Position numbers and translations under genes: made by a program. Positions 47,423 through 59,639 of a DNA stretch of 64,000 nucleotides are shown in pieces. This DNA is from Capsicum annuum. Taxonomy: Eukaryota > Streptophyta > Magnoliopsida > Solanales > Solanaceae. Under the pieces are notes generated by a model. It saw only the letters and a program-made list of their open reading frames with translations, was not told where the DNA came from and searched no databases. Positions within the stretch are counted from its first letter, which is position 1, and each line of letters opens with the position of its first letter. The stretch lies in assembly GCF_002878395.1 (NCBI RefSeq), contig NC_061117.1, positions 225,127,704 to 225,191,703 of the forward strand. The letters run 5' to 3'.

Positions 47423-50400
47423 TCAGATCGGTGTAGGTCTCTGCTGAACCTTCCTAGGTACAAGTACTACAAAGAAAAAAAGTTGCTAAAAGCAGTCAAA
47501 GAAATTCCATTAGTTATCAAATGAAAGGCGGAAAAAGATACCTTCGTCCATACTGCAGAAACTTTCTGGGGGAAATATGGAATCAGGGTCTATTCCTTGC
47601 TGCATAGGTAGGGCACTCGCCACATTGGGTTTGCTGCAGAACATCCAATTTCAATTGGGAGATATGTTAACAGGCAATAACAAGCTAAAAAATGTTAAGG
47701 TGAATTTTTTTTTTTACTTTATTGTTTTGTAAACTATTAAAAAACTACAGTCAGCATCAAATATATTGAGAATGAAGGCCTGAAGATTTAATGCTTCGGT
47801 GCTATAAAGAATTGATTTGATCACCTGGCCCATGAGGGAATAAATTTTCGGATGGGTGCATCTTCATCCTCATCCTCTTCATCATCAGAGCACTGATAAG
47901 GTGAGATCTCGTATGATTTCTCTAGACTTTTCTTGGTACCACACTCAATGTCACCCTGTGCAATTAATAAACACATGCCAGTGTGAGAAATGAAAGCAAA
48001 AATTTACAATGAACGTTTATCAGAATATAAAAAACAAGCTTTCTGTCTATAATTAGTTATGTACAAAATTTGTCAGGCAAGTTGCCATTAGGGCTGTGAC
48101 CTAACAACTTCAGAATTCTGAAGAAACTGGAAAAATAGGGCAAGGCATAAGAATTACGAGAATATGATTAAAAAACCTTTCTACGTGGATGCATCACCTT
48201 TTCATGGTCTATAGATTTATCAGAAATGTGACATCTTCCTGTTGATGGTGTTGCTTGAAATGAATCATTTCTCAAAGTTTCAGTTGTCTTGGGTTCACTC
48301 TCTTGCTTCTTGGAGTTCTTTCCAACTCTTTCTTTTTCTTTTTGACACATATCCACTTCAGTACTACATTTCTTTTTAGCCATCGTCTTTTCATCCTACA
48401 GAAAAAAGTAATCGATAATTAGTACCAGAACAGTAAAACAGAAGCAGAGAAGGGAGAACACTGAGTAAGACGAATGTTGCATACATTAGTGGGAAGTCCT
48501 TTATCTTTCTCTGCTCTTTTAGCATGAGTTTTATCGTCCTGCTCTCTCTGCTGTCGCCGTGCCTCTTCTACTCGCTTTCGTTTCCTTTCCCTCTCATTTT
48601 TTTCTTCTACTTCCCTCAGCCTTTTCCTTGCTATTGCATCAGCTTCCTTTTTCTTCTTTTCCTCTTCCTTCCTTTTCTTGTGCAATTCCAATTGTTTCGA
48701 GTTTTCTTGCTCTAACCGTGCCCTCTCATGCTTCATTGCTTCCTTCCTCATCTTACGCTCGTTCTCTTTTTTCTCTTCCAGGCGTTTTGCAGCTTCAGCA
48801 GCTTCCAGAGCCTTCACTTTTACATCTCTCTTTACTGTGGACAAACAATAAATGTTTGTTTTACTGATCAAAATAAGCAATGCTGGGTGGGAAATAACAT
48901 GTTGGACCTTCAAAGATCGAATTTTCTTTTGCTTCCAGTGGTAAAGGATGTAGTATCTAAACAAGATGTCACAGGCCCCCCTTTGTGGGAATAGAATACA
49001 CTGGGTTTGTTGTTGTTGTTCCAACAGTGATACATTATACGGGAAAATCCAATTCAGTGAAAGAAAACAACTATGCCTCAATTGCAGGCAAGTTGGGGCC
49101 GCTTGGGCTCAGGTATATAAATTTTCATGTCGCTCCATTTAAACTCTTCTCAATCCACTATTATCTAAAATAAAAATAAAAGGCACTAAAAGTTCTCTTA
49201 TTTTCTACTGGCATTCTGGCATATACATATCTAATAGGAATCAGAGTCTCTAGAAAATGTTGGACTTAAAGTAAGCATAATTATAGAAGCATGTTACTCT
49301 GCTAGCAGAAAAATGGAGGTGCTATTATTGCATAAGCAAAGGCAAATTAGATATTGCCGTTGAATACTTTTGAAAGAGCCATTAAAGCTTCAAACTTCAA
49401 AATCTCAAAGCTCCGAGGTCATAATGTGAGAAGCATGATAATCTATAGAAGAACACTGGACATGCTACAATGACAACCAAAGGCGAACTGGCTAATACCA
49501 TTGGACTTCTTTAGGGGGAAAAGAGCTAAGTTTCTAACCTCCAAAATCAGCAACCAGGAAGATCAGGTTTATCGATGCAAAACACCACAAAATTTAATTG
49601 TATAAATACCAAGTTAACAGAAAGCTTAATTTACTTGTATCAATATCCTACTCTGCTAAGTTCTACCAAGACAGGATACTGTTTGATGCTAACAAGTAGT
49701 CCCGTCAAAAAAGATCATCAAGAATGTTCCAAATCCATTTTTTTATCCTTTTATTTTTCTTATAATGAATATAGTTCTAATTTTTTCTGAAAAAAGAAAA
49801 GATGGAAAATTTACCTGTACATACAGCAGCTGCTTGTTTCTGTTGGACCAGTGGAACAAATGAAGTCACATTTGAGACAATGTTGTTACGACTGGGCCCT
49901 TTTTCTGAAAGTTTCTGTCTCTCTCTCTTAAAACTGGATTTAGCTGATAATTTTGGCCTACTAGACCTCCTAAGGGATTCCTTACCTTGTTTAATTCCTT
50001 TTGCACTCGTTAAAGGAGTCTGTTTTACCTTTGCTGCACTCATATTTTTTAAGCTACTTCCAAGCTTTCTCTTCGCTTTGTTATGGTGCTCAGTGCAGCT
50101 AACATCTGTATTGACAGAGTCTAAACTTCCCCTTGCATGAGACCTCTCAGCTGCAGAAACTGAAGCAGGAGCATTCAGACATGAATTAGTTATTGATGCA
50201 AGTGGTAGCCTTTTGACATGACTATTCACTACTGTGGAATATAATTCATCACTGATTTTACCAGCCACATCTGCAGTCTCATTCTCCTCACTACTATTGG
50301 GATCCTCCTCAATTGGGAAACACATGAGCTCTGGGTTTAAGTTCAAACCCTTCTCTGAACTGCTTGAATGTGATGGGATCCTTTCCCAGAACTTTCCAAC

Positions 50401-53400
50401 AGGAGACTGGTATTGCTTTCCTGATCTTGCTTCAAATTGGCATCCATAAGAAGGTTGATAATCAGAACAAGGTATCTCCAGTTTAGAATCTTTCAGTTCA
50501 TCCACACAGCTATAACTTGCCCTAATCTGTCTGTTGACATCATCCTCTGACAAGAAGGTGCTCAGATCCAGGTGCTCAAGAATCCCATTAGGTAAAGATT
50601 GATATAGATTTTGAGTGCGATCAAACCCAAAAGAAGATGTGAAATGAGATAAGGGTGTATGCGCACTTGCTGATTTGCAGATCTGCTCCAGAATGCTAGC
50701 ACGCTGAATTGTTGTCTCATAGTTGATCCCAAGCTGGGCAATATCTAATTCTCCATCTGTTGCTGAGGTATCAATAATAAAACCCTCAAGCATGGGCTTA
50801 GATTGATCAGCATCAAGTATGTCTGAGCCTCTACTTTGGGGAGAAGAGAAAACAAAAGATTGAGAACATAAGCTCTGCTCTCCAATATGAGATTGTCTCT
50901 CCAAACAAGTCCGATTTTCAGGATGATCCAACTCAACATTCTTTTCAAGGTGCAGTAAGTCTGGACTATCTTGTTCATCAGAGAACTTTTCAGCATCTGA
51001 AAGGAGTTCATGCTCCTCTGCTGTTTCCAGTTCCTTTTCAGCTGGTTGTTGGAACAAACTTGATACATGGGATATACGTAACAATTTGTCATCAGCAGAG
51101 GAAGCAGACTCCGTTCTGTTGTTTTGCTTTTCGAAACATATCGCATCCTGCAGATAAATGACATGGAAGAAATTATGTCCAAGATGAAGTTAAGTTAACC
51201 AGCTTGAGTAATTAAGCTAAATGATGACAATCTTGTTTAAGCAAAGACAAGACTTTCTTTCTCCTATTTTCTTTCTAACACAATAAGGGCGTATTTTATT
51301 CATAATACATGGTGCGATGCAGTAAATGACCCTGGCAGTGGCTCAGATTTAATAACTTGCCTCAAAAAGATCAAATTAGACTCGAAGAAAATTTGAGTCA
51401 TCACACAACCTAAAAGCATTAGTTTGTCAAATGGGCTTCCATGACAAGCAGAATTTACAACCATGCAGTTATTAATTTGCCCAAGGGGTCACAATTGCCA
51501 AAGGCAAACACACTAACAAGGAAGCTATTTTTCACATTAAATTATTGGGTACACAAACGAAGTCTGCTTGTGTACACAAAAGTATACACAAAAGTATCTC
51601 TGCATCATTTGGAATATGGAAAGGAATAAATTAATTTTAAGTACAGTACCGTTTCAGTTTGCAGCTTCCGCAAGGAACCAATTCCTTCTTTCAAAGGACA
51701 ACTTATCTTCTCAGATACACCCATATTAGAACTCTTGGCTCGGGAAGGTATATGTTCCATAACACTGGCTGTTTTTTCTTGACTTCCGCTGACGTTTAAG
51801 CTTACAGCATCCATCTGTGCCTGACAAAGCTTTGCCATTTGAGAGCTTGGACAAACAGAAAAGCAGTTACTTTGCTTATCTTCAAGTCTTTTCCTCTTAA
51901 ATTGTGGCCATGACTCCAGCTGAACAGATCTGAACCTTCCATCAAACAATGAGGACTCCCTTGCATTTTCAATTTCACTTGATACCCAAAGATCGAGATT
52001 CTCTTCATCATTGCATCCAGATTGCTGGGGCCACGTGAGCATGTCATTCTCTTTCTGATGGGAATCCCTATCCATATAGTGCTTGCCACACGCATCACCG
52101 TGACTATTTTCACCATCCAAACAAGATAAATTTGGATCATTTGGCATGCTAAGCTGTTTCTTCGCATCTGAGTAACTGGAAGTCGGATCTTCAAGTTCAA
52201 GTTCCTTCACCAAATAATCCTGGGAATCCCCGGTCAAAGTTGAGAAGTGAAGTGTAGCAGCAGTTTCATTGTTGACAGCATATGAGGCAGGTAGACATTG
52301 AGTATTCCTGTCACAACTTTTCCCTCCCTGTCCAGCCATGGGGGAAAATGTAACAGTGTTAGATAAGCTTGAAAGCAATGCATAATACACTATTGGTAAG
52401 CAAAAGTTGAGCTATATGTCAGCAGAACATTGTTCTGCATGGATACCATCAACATTGTGTAGCTTCTGAGTGTTTACTACTTATAACAAATATAGACTAC
52501 ATAAAGAGTTCATACAAGGAATATATTGATTGAACTTAAACAATAGCATCTCCTTCTGAAATAAAATGCCGTTAGCAAGAGGGCAGGTTTTAAGCTCAAA
52601 GTGCTTCTTCACGTACCACTTCATTTAGCAGCTTCAATAAGGAACCACTTCCTTCTTTCAAATGACAATTTTTATTCGCTGGTATACCAGCATTAGAACT
52701 CTTGGTTCTGAAAGGTGTATGTTCCACAACATTGTCTGTTTTTTCTTGACTTGTGTTGAAGTTTAAGCTTACAGCATTCATGTGTACCTGATAAACCTTT
52801 GACATTTGAGAGTTTGGAAAAGCAGAAAAGCAGTTAGTTTGGTTATCTTCAGTTTTTTTCCTTTTAACTTGTGGCCACGAATCCAGCTTAATAGATCTGA
52901 ATCTGTCATCAAACCAGGGTTCCCTTGTAGTCTCGAGTTCCCTTGATACAGAGAGATTGAGATTCTCATCATCATTCTGTCCAGATTGTAGAGGATTCCA
53001 GGTAAGCATGTCATTCTCTTCCTGATGGGAATCCCTATCCATATCACACCTGACACGTACATCCCCATAACTGTTTTCACCAGTAAAACAAGATAAATTT
53101 GGATCATTTGGCGTGCAAGACTGTTTCTTTGCATCTGGGGAAATGGAAATAGGATCTCCAATGTCAAAGTCCTGCGCCAACCAATGCTGGGAATCTCCAG
53201 ACGCCTTTTTATTCAAATTTGAAATGTGAGGTGTAGCAGCAATTTTGGTGTTGGCAACATTAGATGCAGGTAGACATTGAGCAGTCTTGTCACAACCAAT
53301 ACCTCCCTGTTCAGCCATGGATAAAAAAGTTCAACCTCAAATAAGCTTGAAAACAATGTTTAACTTTCTCTTGCTAAGTAAATCTTGAGTTACATGTCAT

Positions 53401-56400
53401 CAGAGCATTGTTCTTCCTGGCTACCACAAAATTGTGTAAATTCTGCCTGTTTACTACTAAAAGCAAATATAGACTACATCAAATATCCAAAAAAAAAATC
53501 ATGTAAGGAATAGACTGATTGAACTTGCTAATAAAGTAGCACATATTGGTTATTTTCCTTCTGAAATAGAAGGTCGTATTGCAATGAAATCAGGTCCTCA
53601 AAAAAGCTTCTTCTTGTAGCAGCCAACGCATCCAACCTCTAATATTAAAAAAGAGGTCAACCGTCTTCCCTTTGCCCACTTGACTAAATATTGAAAAGGA
53701 TATAAGGTGCGACAGGAAATAGAATATCAGGTTTCTTATTTCGATGAGTTACTGGAGTTGCTCCCAGAACTCTGAATGCAAAAAATAATGGTAGTGCACT
53801 GTTAATTTCAAAGATGAGTCGTATAACTTTGTGTACCAGCCCGCTACAGGAAATATGGCATGAGTATAAGTTTTGATCACATTATGAGATAGATATTCTC
53901 TTTCAAATCTAAAATGTCACTGCATCCAGAACAAACTCAACAAGTTCATAGTTGAACTTAATAACGAAGGCAAAAAACTTATTAAAATTTTCTGGCACAA
54001 CAACCTTTAGGATTTATCAAGAAGTAGATGGTTCTCTTCCAAATTATTACAAAAATGATTAAAGCTACTTTTTATCAGATATTTGAAGATTTTCCCCAGA
54101 CAACATGGTTATAGCGAACAAAAGATACTTTAAGATTTTCAGAGTCTGCAGGCATCCAAATTCAGCAAAGAAATACACACCGAATGCATAGAGTTCTAAA
54201 CTTAGGAGTACCTAAAACTTAATAAATGTCACTAGCTTATATAACAAGCTATTTTGCAGATCTTTAGTGAGGACGTCCTGATTAATGCCAAATCAAGAGA
54301 CCTGCTAATATACTCCAAGATATCCTAAAAATAGATAGTGATGTGTAAAATGAAGACGAAATAGATATAATGAACATAATAATTTTCCATGCAGCTTTAC
54401 AGTGAAGCCCAAAAGGAATGCATGTAAGACAAACATATGTTTGCAACAACATACCACTTCAACGTGCAGCTCTACCATTGAATTATATGATTCCTTCAAA
54501 CTGAGTTCACCATTAGCATCTGCATCGTGATGACCAACATCATTTGACAGTGTCTCATCATCATGCAGATAAGAAGATTGTCGTGGACATTGTCTACCAC
54601 TTGTCTCATATTTAGTATTCCTTGATGCATGATGTTCATTCATATCCGAGGCACGTCCATTCATTACGGTAACAGAAGGCTCTCTGTTTTCCATAGTAGA
54701 TGAACTCCCTGGAAATTCATTACGCTTACTTGAAATTTCTCTCTCAAGTGTTGACTGCTCCCGAGAGAATCTGCTATCTACAGGACTACCAGATATCTTC
54801 TTTTCTGAGGTCGGTTCTAGTGTTGTATTGGAAATTTTATCTGTTGATTTCATGCTCTTCTCCTCAAAGTTAGGAGATAAGGTCCTCTGCAGGTTACACT
54901 CTTCTGTGTCATCAAAGTCAAGTTGCTTTGGCTTCATTGGCATAAAACAATCATGTGGAGGACTGGCAACCAGATGTTCCACTCCCACTTTTGGTTTAGA
55001 ATTGCCTGTTCTAGACCTACAAGGAGGAGATCCTTCCATCACAACTTCAGTGTTACCTTGCTGATTATGAGTGTCATTGTTATCAGAGGAAGGAGTGATC
55101 GATTTACTGCCAATTGGATAATGAGTATCGCAATTTTCATGCGAAGACTTCTCCGAGTCAGCAGACATGGAACCCGCACCTCCAGAACCAGCAACAGTGG
55201 AAGTATCAACAGGCTCTGCTATGACTTGACCGCCCATGTTACTTTGTGGCTTTGGGCTCTTATGATCCAAGACAGTAGAAGGTTTAACTGATGTCAAAGG
55301 ATCAAGATTGTTAAATAACACTTCTGATGATCCACCAATTGCTGGGGCAAAAACACCACTGCCCACCCTATCTGAAACTGTTGATATAGCGGCATGTGAA
55401 TCATCACCCAGACAAGGCAATTTTGGGGCCATACTCCTGGATCTTGTGATTCTACCACAATAACTACCATTCTTCTTCTTAGTCTCTTGGTAGCTTTTGA
55501 CAATTGGTTTGTGAAAACTAGATGTATTAGCTACTTCCAATGACCTACCTGACACACAACCTGCAGAGTGTGCTTGGGTATGATCATCTTTCTGAACTGC
55601 GTCAGCAGGACCATCCACTTTAAGAGAGTCATTTATACAGTTCAGTTGTTTGCAATTACTTCTGGACCTTGTGACTCTATTTACTTCAGTCCCCTCATGC
55701 TGATGTACTTCTACAAATTCCCTTAACTTGCTGACTTCAGTACCAACAGGAAAAGATTCTGACAGGTGGTCTGGCTTGTCCGAAAAATCAATTAGTGGAG
55801 AAGCAGACAAACTGGTGCCTGTGGCAGCAAAATTGCAACTATTTTTACGTGTTGAATGGCTTTTCTGAGCTATAGCAAAAGAGTTATCCACTTCTGTTGT
55901 ATGACTTCTCTCAGCAACATTAGACAACCTATCTACTTTCTCATTATGATTCACACACTCAAGAGTTTCGGTAGATGCTTTATGCTTAGAATTTTCACCA
56001 GTGTGTAAATTTATCTCTCTATCTTCTTCACAATTTCTTTCAGCTGACTCCTTAAATCCACCACTACTATTACTAACTACACGAGGTTCAGACCATTTTT
56101 CTGACTCATAATTGTGATCAACTTGTTCAGAAGTAGAAAGACCAATCCCTATAGGAGCAACATCACACTTCTTCTGGCAACTGGAGCAGCTTTCTGCTTC
56201 TGCTTGTGCACTATTTCGAAGCTGAAGAGCCTTTTGCCTAGACTTAGACCTCTGAATTCTAGCTAGCGACAAGTCTAAATCATTAAAACTGTTCAAAACT
56301 CTTGCATCCGTCTGATCTAGGGGAGAGTTAACACTTACATCAGGCTCAGGAACAGTATTCAGAGCACATTCCTGATTATTATCAGGATCTACAGCTGCAT

Positions 56401-59400
56401 TAGCTGCCCCATCTTCCGGGTGAAGGCCTTGGTTGGAAACATGAACCTCCAAGAACGTCCCATGAGACATATCTTCATCGTCATCTCTGACAACTGGCCT
56501 CTTGTTCAATGAGCAGCGAGCACTATCATAGCGCACAGTAGGTGGCCGTGGAAAGCATTCAGAAATCAGCTGTTCTTTGTTCAGCTCTGCCAAAAAAAAA
56601 AAAAAAAGAGAGAGAGAGAGAGAGATAATATCATCTAAGCGCTCCTTCAACAAACCAGAACATGAAATTATCCAAGTGTAGAAATGAAATTGAAAACTTC
56701 AAACTTACATTTGTTCAGGAAAAAGAAAGACACATTGTTGAATAGAAGTAGTATTTGAAATCCAAAATAAATGACAAAGAGTATATAAACAAGCATGTTT
56801 TCCCCATATCAGACAATAGAAAAAGGGGAAGTGTGAAGAAACATTAAAATCCTTAACTCTCTGCTGTTCGAACTACAAAATCTCAATTTTTGACAGATAA
56901 TTGGGAGAATGTGGATGGAGATAAACAAGCAAGTTTTCCTCTTTCAGTCACATTTAGTGTGTGCTGAGTACCACTGCACACACTAAGCATGTTTTTAAGA
57001 AATATTTAACTACTCTCTCCGTTTCAGTTTACTTGCCGCTATACCAAAAATAGATATTTCATTTAATTTGTCCACTATAGCAAAATCAAGAGAGTCTTAT
57101 TACTTTGTTTCTTATACTATCCTTATTACTCCCTCCGTTCACTTTCACTTGTTAAATTCCATTTTACAAGAGTAAATTTGACTAATCTTCGGAGCAAAAT
57201 TGAATTAGATTAATTCAATATTAAAAATTTAGATGTTCAAAAACTATATGAAAAACACTATAAGTTGCAATATTTCTCATTTTGATACAACGAAAAACTA
57301 CACCTTGAAATGTTGGTCAAAATTTATGCAGTTTGAAACTCGAGAAGCGAAATATGATAAATAAAAGTGAACAGAGTGAGTAGGGTCAAATTTAGAGTTT
57401 CAGAACATCATTTATAAGTTAATTTACTAATATGGACCTCTAACTAAAGCTTTTAGTGAGTTAGATCAATGCGGGCCAAGTAATATGAATCGGAGTATGT
57501 ATATGGAAATCAACCCAAAGGTAGAACTTGACTTGAATCTTGTACTCGCATACGCCTAAGTTCATACCAGAACCCTGGAACACTTTGAACAACCAAAATT
57601 GGGGATAATAACAAGCAAAAGTTGTTCAAAAGATCGCAGGAAAACACCATTAGTGGCATGGGACAAGGTTTGTATACCCAAGAAATTTGGTGGCCTCAAT
57701 GTAAAAGGGTATAGGAAGTGGAATGAAGCATCAATGGGTAAATTGTTGTGGCAAGTATCAGAGAAACAAGATGTTTTATGGGTTAGACGGGTACATGGGG
57801 TCTATATAAAACAACATATGAATGTATGGGATCACAATCCTCCAGGTGATTGTAGTTGGTATTGGAGGAAGCTAATAGCTCTAAAAAAGGATATGGCTGG
57901 ATGGTATCAGGATACGAGATGTGTCTCGAGCCGGGGGTCTATCGGAAACAGCCTTTCTACTTCTTTAGAGGTAGAGGTATGGACTGCGTACATCTTACCC
58001 TCCCCAGACCTCACTATGTGGGAATACACTGGGTTTGTTGTTGTTGTTGTTGTTGTTGGTATCAGGATACGAGGTACAAGCTGACAAAGAATGGGATTTA
58101 CTCGGTAACAAGGAGCTATAATGAAATGTTAGGGATGCAGAACAGGTTGAGAGTAGCTAATCTTGTATGGACAAGGTTTATGCAACCAAAACAAAAATTC
58201 ATTATTTGGTTAGCAAACCAAAACAGGTTACTAACCAAGGCTTGGATGCTAAGATTGAAAATGCCCGTAGAAGAGGAGAATTGTTGTCTATGTAACGCAG
58301 GTATGTTAGAAACTCCACAACATATGTTTGTTGAATGTGCTTGGGTTACCGAGGTTCGAGATGGGTTGTCACAATGGATGGGTGTGCCTATGGTCAATAG
58401 GGATGTACTTAATAGTCTAATATGGTGGGGACAGAGAAAATGGAGAAAACTGAAGAAGGAAATAATGGTGGCTGCATGGAAAGCAAGGAACTGGAGGATA
58501 TTTTGACAGATACATGTAAACACACAATTCACGATCACACAAATTCAGGAGGAGGTGAGGGATAGGTTGGGAGTACTGCAAGCAAATAAAAAAGTAGAGA
58601 AAGTAAAAGATGTATTGCTCAAGCTGGGTTGTGGATAGTGTTTAATTTCTCATAGTTCTTCTAGTATTAAGTTTGAGTTTACCTTGCCTGTAGGAGTTGT
58701 TTTGTATTTCTTTGGTAGCATGTCCTGAGGCCTGATAACTTACAGGTGCTCTTTAGTTTGTACAGAATCAGAGAAATTTTGGAGTAATGGTAATATTTCA
58801 CAGTTGTTACCAAAAAAAGAAAAAAAAAAAACAAGCAAGCTTGAAATGTTGGTCAAAGTTCATATTAACAAATATTGGGGAACGGAGAGAGTACTAGTCA
58901 AATTTAGAGTTTCAAAGCATCATTGATAAGGTTAATTTAGTAAAATACATCTCTAATTAAAGTTTTCTTAAAAGTTGCGTCAGATCAACAGGAGACAAGT
59001 AATACGTATCAGAGTGAATATGTATATGCAAATCAACCCAAATGTAGTTATCAACCTGCATCCTAATCTGCATAAGAACCTAGAACACTTAAAACAACAA
59101 ATACTGGCGATAAATAACAAGCAAAAAATAGAAATGAACAATTAACTTTGAGATTTAATTAAGATTAGCTTAGTAAAATACACTGTATAATTAAGGTTTT
59201 CTTAAGTAGTACGTAACAGAGTGATTGACCTGCATCCTACAATAGCATCGGAACCCTAGAACACTTGAAACAGCATAAATTGACGATTATAACAAGCAAA
59301 AAAAGCTAGAAATGAACAAATACCTTTGAGATTCGACAACTGTTGAACATCGAAAAGCCATAGGGGAGGATTAATTCCTTGAATTTTACATTTAGTAGCA

Positions 59401-59498
59401 AGGTGTTGACTATACCGGTCAGTATGTTGCTTAACTAATTCGATTATTTTGTGCTTTCTATCGAAGATTTCAATGAACAGATCTTCCACCGTTGACAT
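47423..59498 (-). CDS. WYR: Inner centromere protein INCENP (WYRD homologue)
   Basis: Join on the minus strand: 59498-59324, 56586-54455, 53306-52617, 52327-51650, 51147-49815, 48834-48485, 48395-48177, 47955-47825, 47633-47542, 47466-47423. The sum is 5844 bases, 1947 residues; all phases agree. INCENP is the scaffold of the chromosomal passenger complex and binds and activates Aurora kinase at centromeres and the phragmoplast. Residues 1-58 are the conserved N-terminus (MSTVEDLFIEIFDRKHKI). The long middle is low-complexity with SWPQ-KRK motifs. About 1670-1786 is a charged coiled coil/single helix (KRLEEKKENERKMRKEAMK). The Aurora-binding IN-box spans exons 8-9 (SPYQCSDDEEDEDED, RKFIPSWA, then LPMQQGIDPDSIFP). 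Exons 3 and 4 are paralogous. The upstream start and 5' leader adjoin a 70-base G run. Confidence 0.92.
48965..49022 (+). mobile_element. SINE 3'-end fragment in INCENP intron 5
   Basis: CCCCCCTTTGTGGGAATAGA and ATACACTGGGTTTGTTGTTG match the tail of the TTG-type SINE; the rest of the element is absent. Confidence 0.65.
51650..53306 (-). repeat. Tandem duplication of an INCENP exon plus intron
   Basis: Exon 3 (53306-52617) and exon 4 (52327-51650) encode related ~228-residue segments. Shared blocks include QCLPAS, PNDPNLSC, YMDRDSHQ/CDMDRDSHQ, ENDMLTW, DGRFRS/DDRFRS, SWPQ-KRK and LKEG-GSL. Both acceptors lie at ATGGCTGRACAG|GG. The introns before exon 3 and before exon 4 are also similar (GAGCATTGTTCTTCCTGG versus GAACATTGTTCTGCATGG). 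The unit is about 970 bp. Confidence 0.88.
57129..57380. mobile_element. Stowaway-type MITE in INCENP intron 1 (252 bp)
   Basis: Left CTCCCTCCGTTCACTTTCAC and right GTGAACAGAGTGAG are inverted, flanked by TA on both sides (57127-57128 and 57381-57382). A second, truncated relative begins near 57011 (CTCTCTCCGTTTCAG), and another half-element lies at 58839-58892. Confidence 0.85.
57619..58838 (+). mobile_element. 5'-truncated LINE in INCENP intron 1
   Basis: Encodes the C-terminal part of a non-LTR retrotransposon reverse transcriptase: VAWDKVCIPKKFGGLNVKG, then WTRFMQPKQKFIIWLA, and a zinc-binding zf-RVT module (CCLCNAGMLETPQHMFVEC). Ends in a poly-A stretch (58811-58831). Candidate 9-bp target repeats AACAAGCAA lie at 57610-57618 and 58830-58838. 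The open frames are cut by the SINE at 57919-58058. Typical 5'-truncated dead copy, opposite in strand to INCENP. Confidence 0.85.
57919..58058 (+). mobile_element. SINE with TTG tail nested in the LINE
   Basis: Body has GGGTCTATCGGAAACAGCC, GGTATGGACTGCGTACATC and a (TTG)n tail. Flanked by perfect 15-bp duplications GTATCAGGATACGAG (57904-57918 and 58059-58073). Removing the SINE would rejoin the LINE reading frame, so it inserted after the LINE. Confidence 0.95.
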
Positions 59499-59563
59499 TG
59501 TTCATCCAAAAATTACACCTAAATCTACGCCGTCCGGTTACTGTGTAGATGTTCCAGTGGTGT

Positions 59564-59633
<70 letters not shown>
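59564..59633 (+). repeat. 70-base G homopolymer
   Basis: Uninterrupted run of G, about 65 bases upstream of the INCENP ATG (poly-C on the INCENP sense strand), in its presumed 5' leader or core promoter. Confidence 0.95.
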
Positions 59634-59634
<1 letters not shown>

Positions 59635-59639
59635 AGAGA

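Larger units (their letters stand above)
57385..59310. repeat. Repeated INCENP intron 1 segment around the LINE
   Basis: 57385-57608, 58893-59110 and about 59130-59310 share GTCAAATTTAGAGTTTCA, GAACCYTRGAACACTTGAA (consensus) and GATTATAACAAGCAAA-type blocks. The third copy runs into the exon 1 donor. The LINE sits at the boundary of the first two. Confidence 0.75.

Noticed and set aside
48524..48994. Long plus-strand open frames rich in Phe/Leu/Ser
   Set aside because: They are the antisense of the Lys/Glu-rich coiled-coil exon of INCENP.
54828..55503. Open frames in other phases within the INCENP large exon
   Set aside because: Shadows; the 56586-54455 frame has splice sites and phase matching its neighbours.
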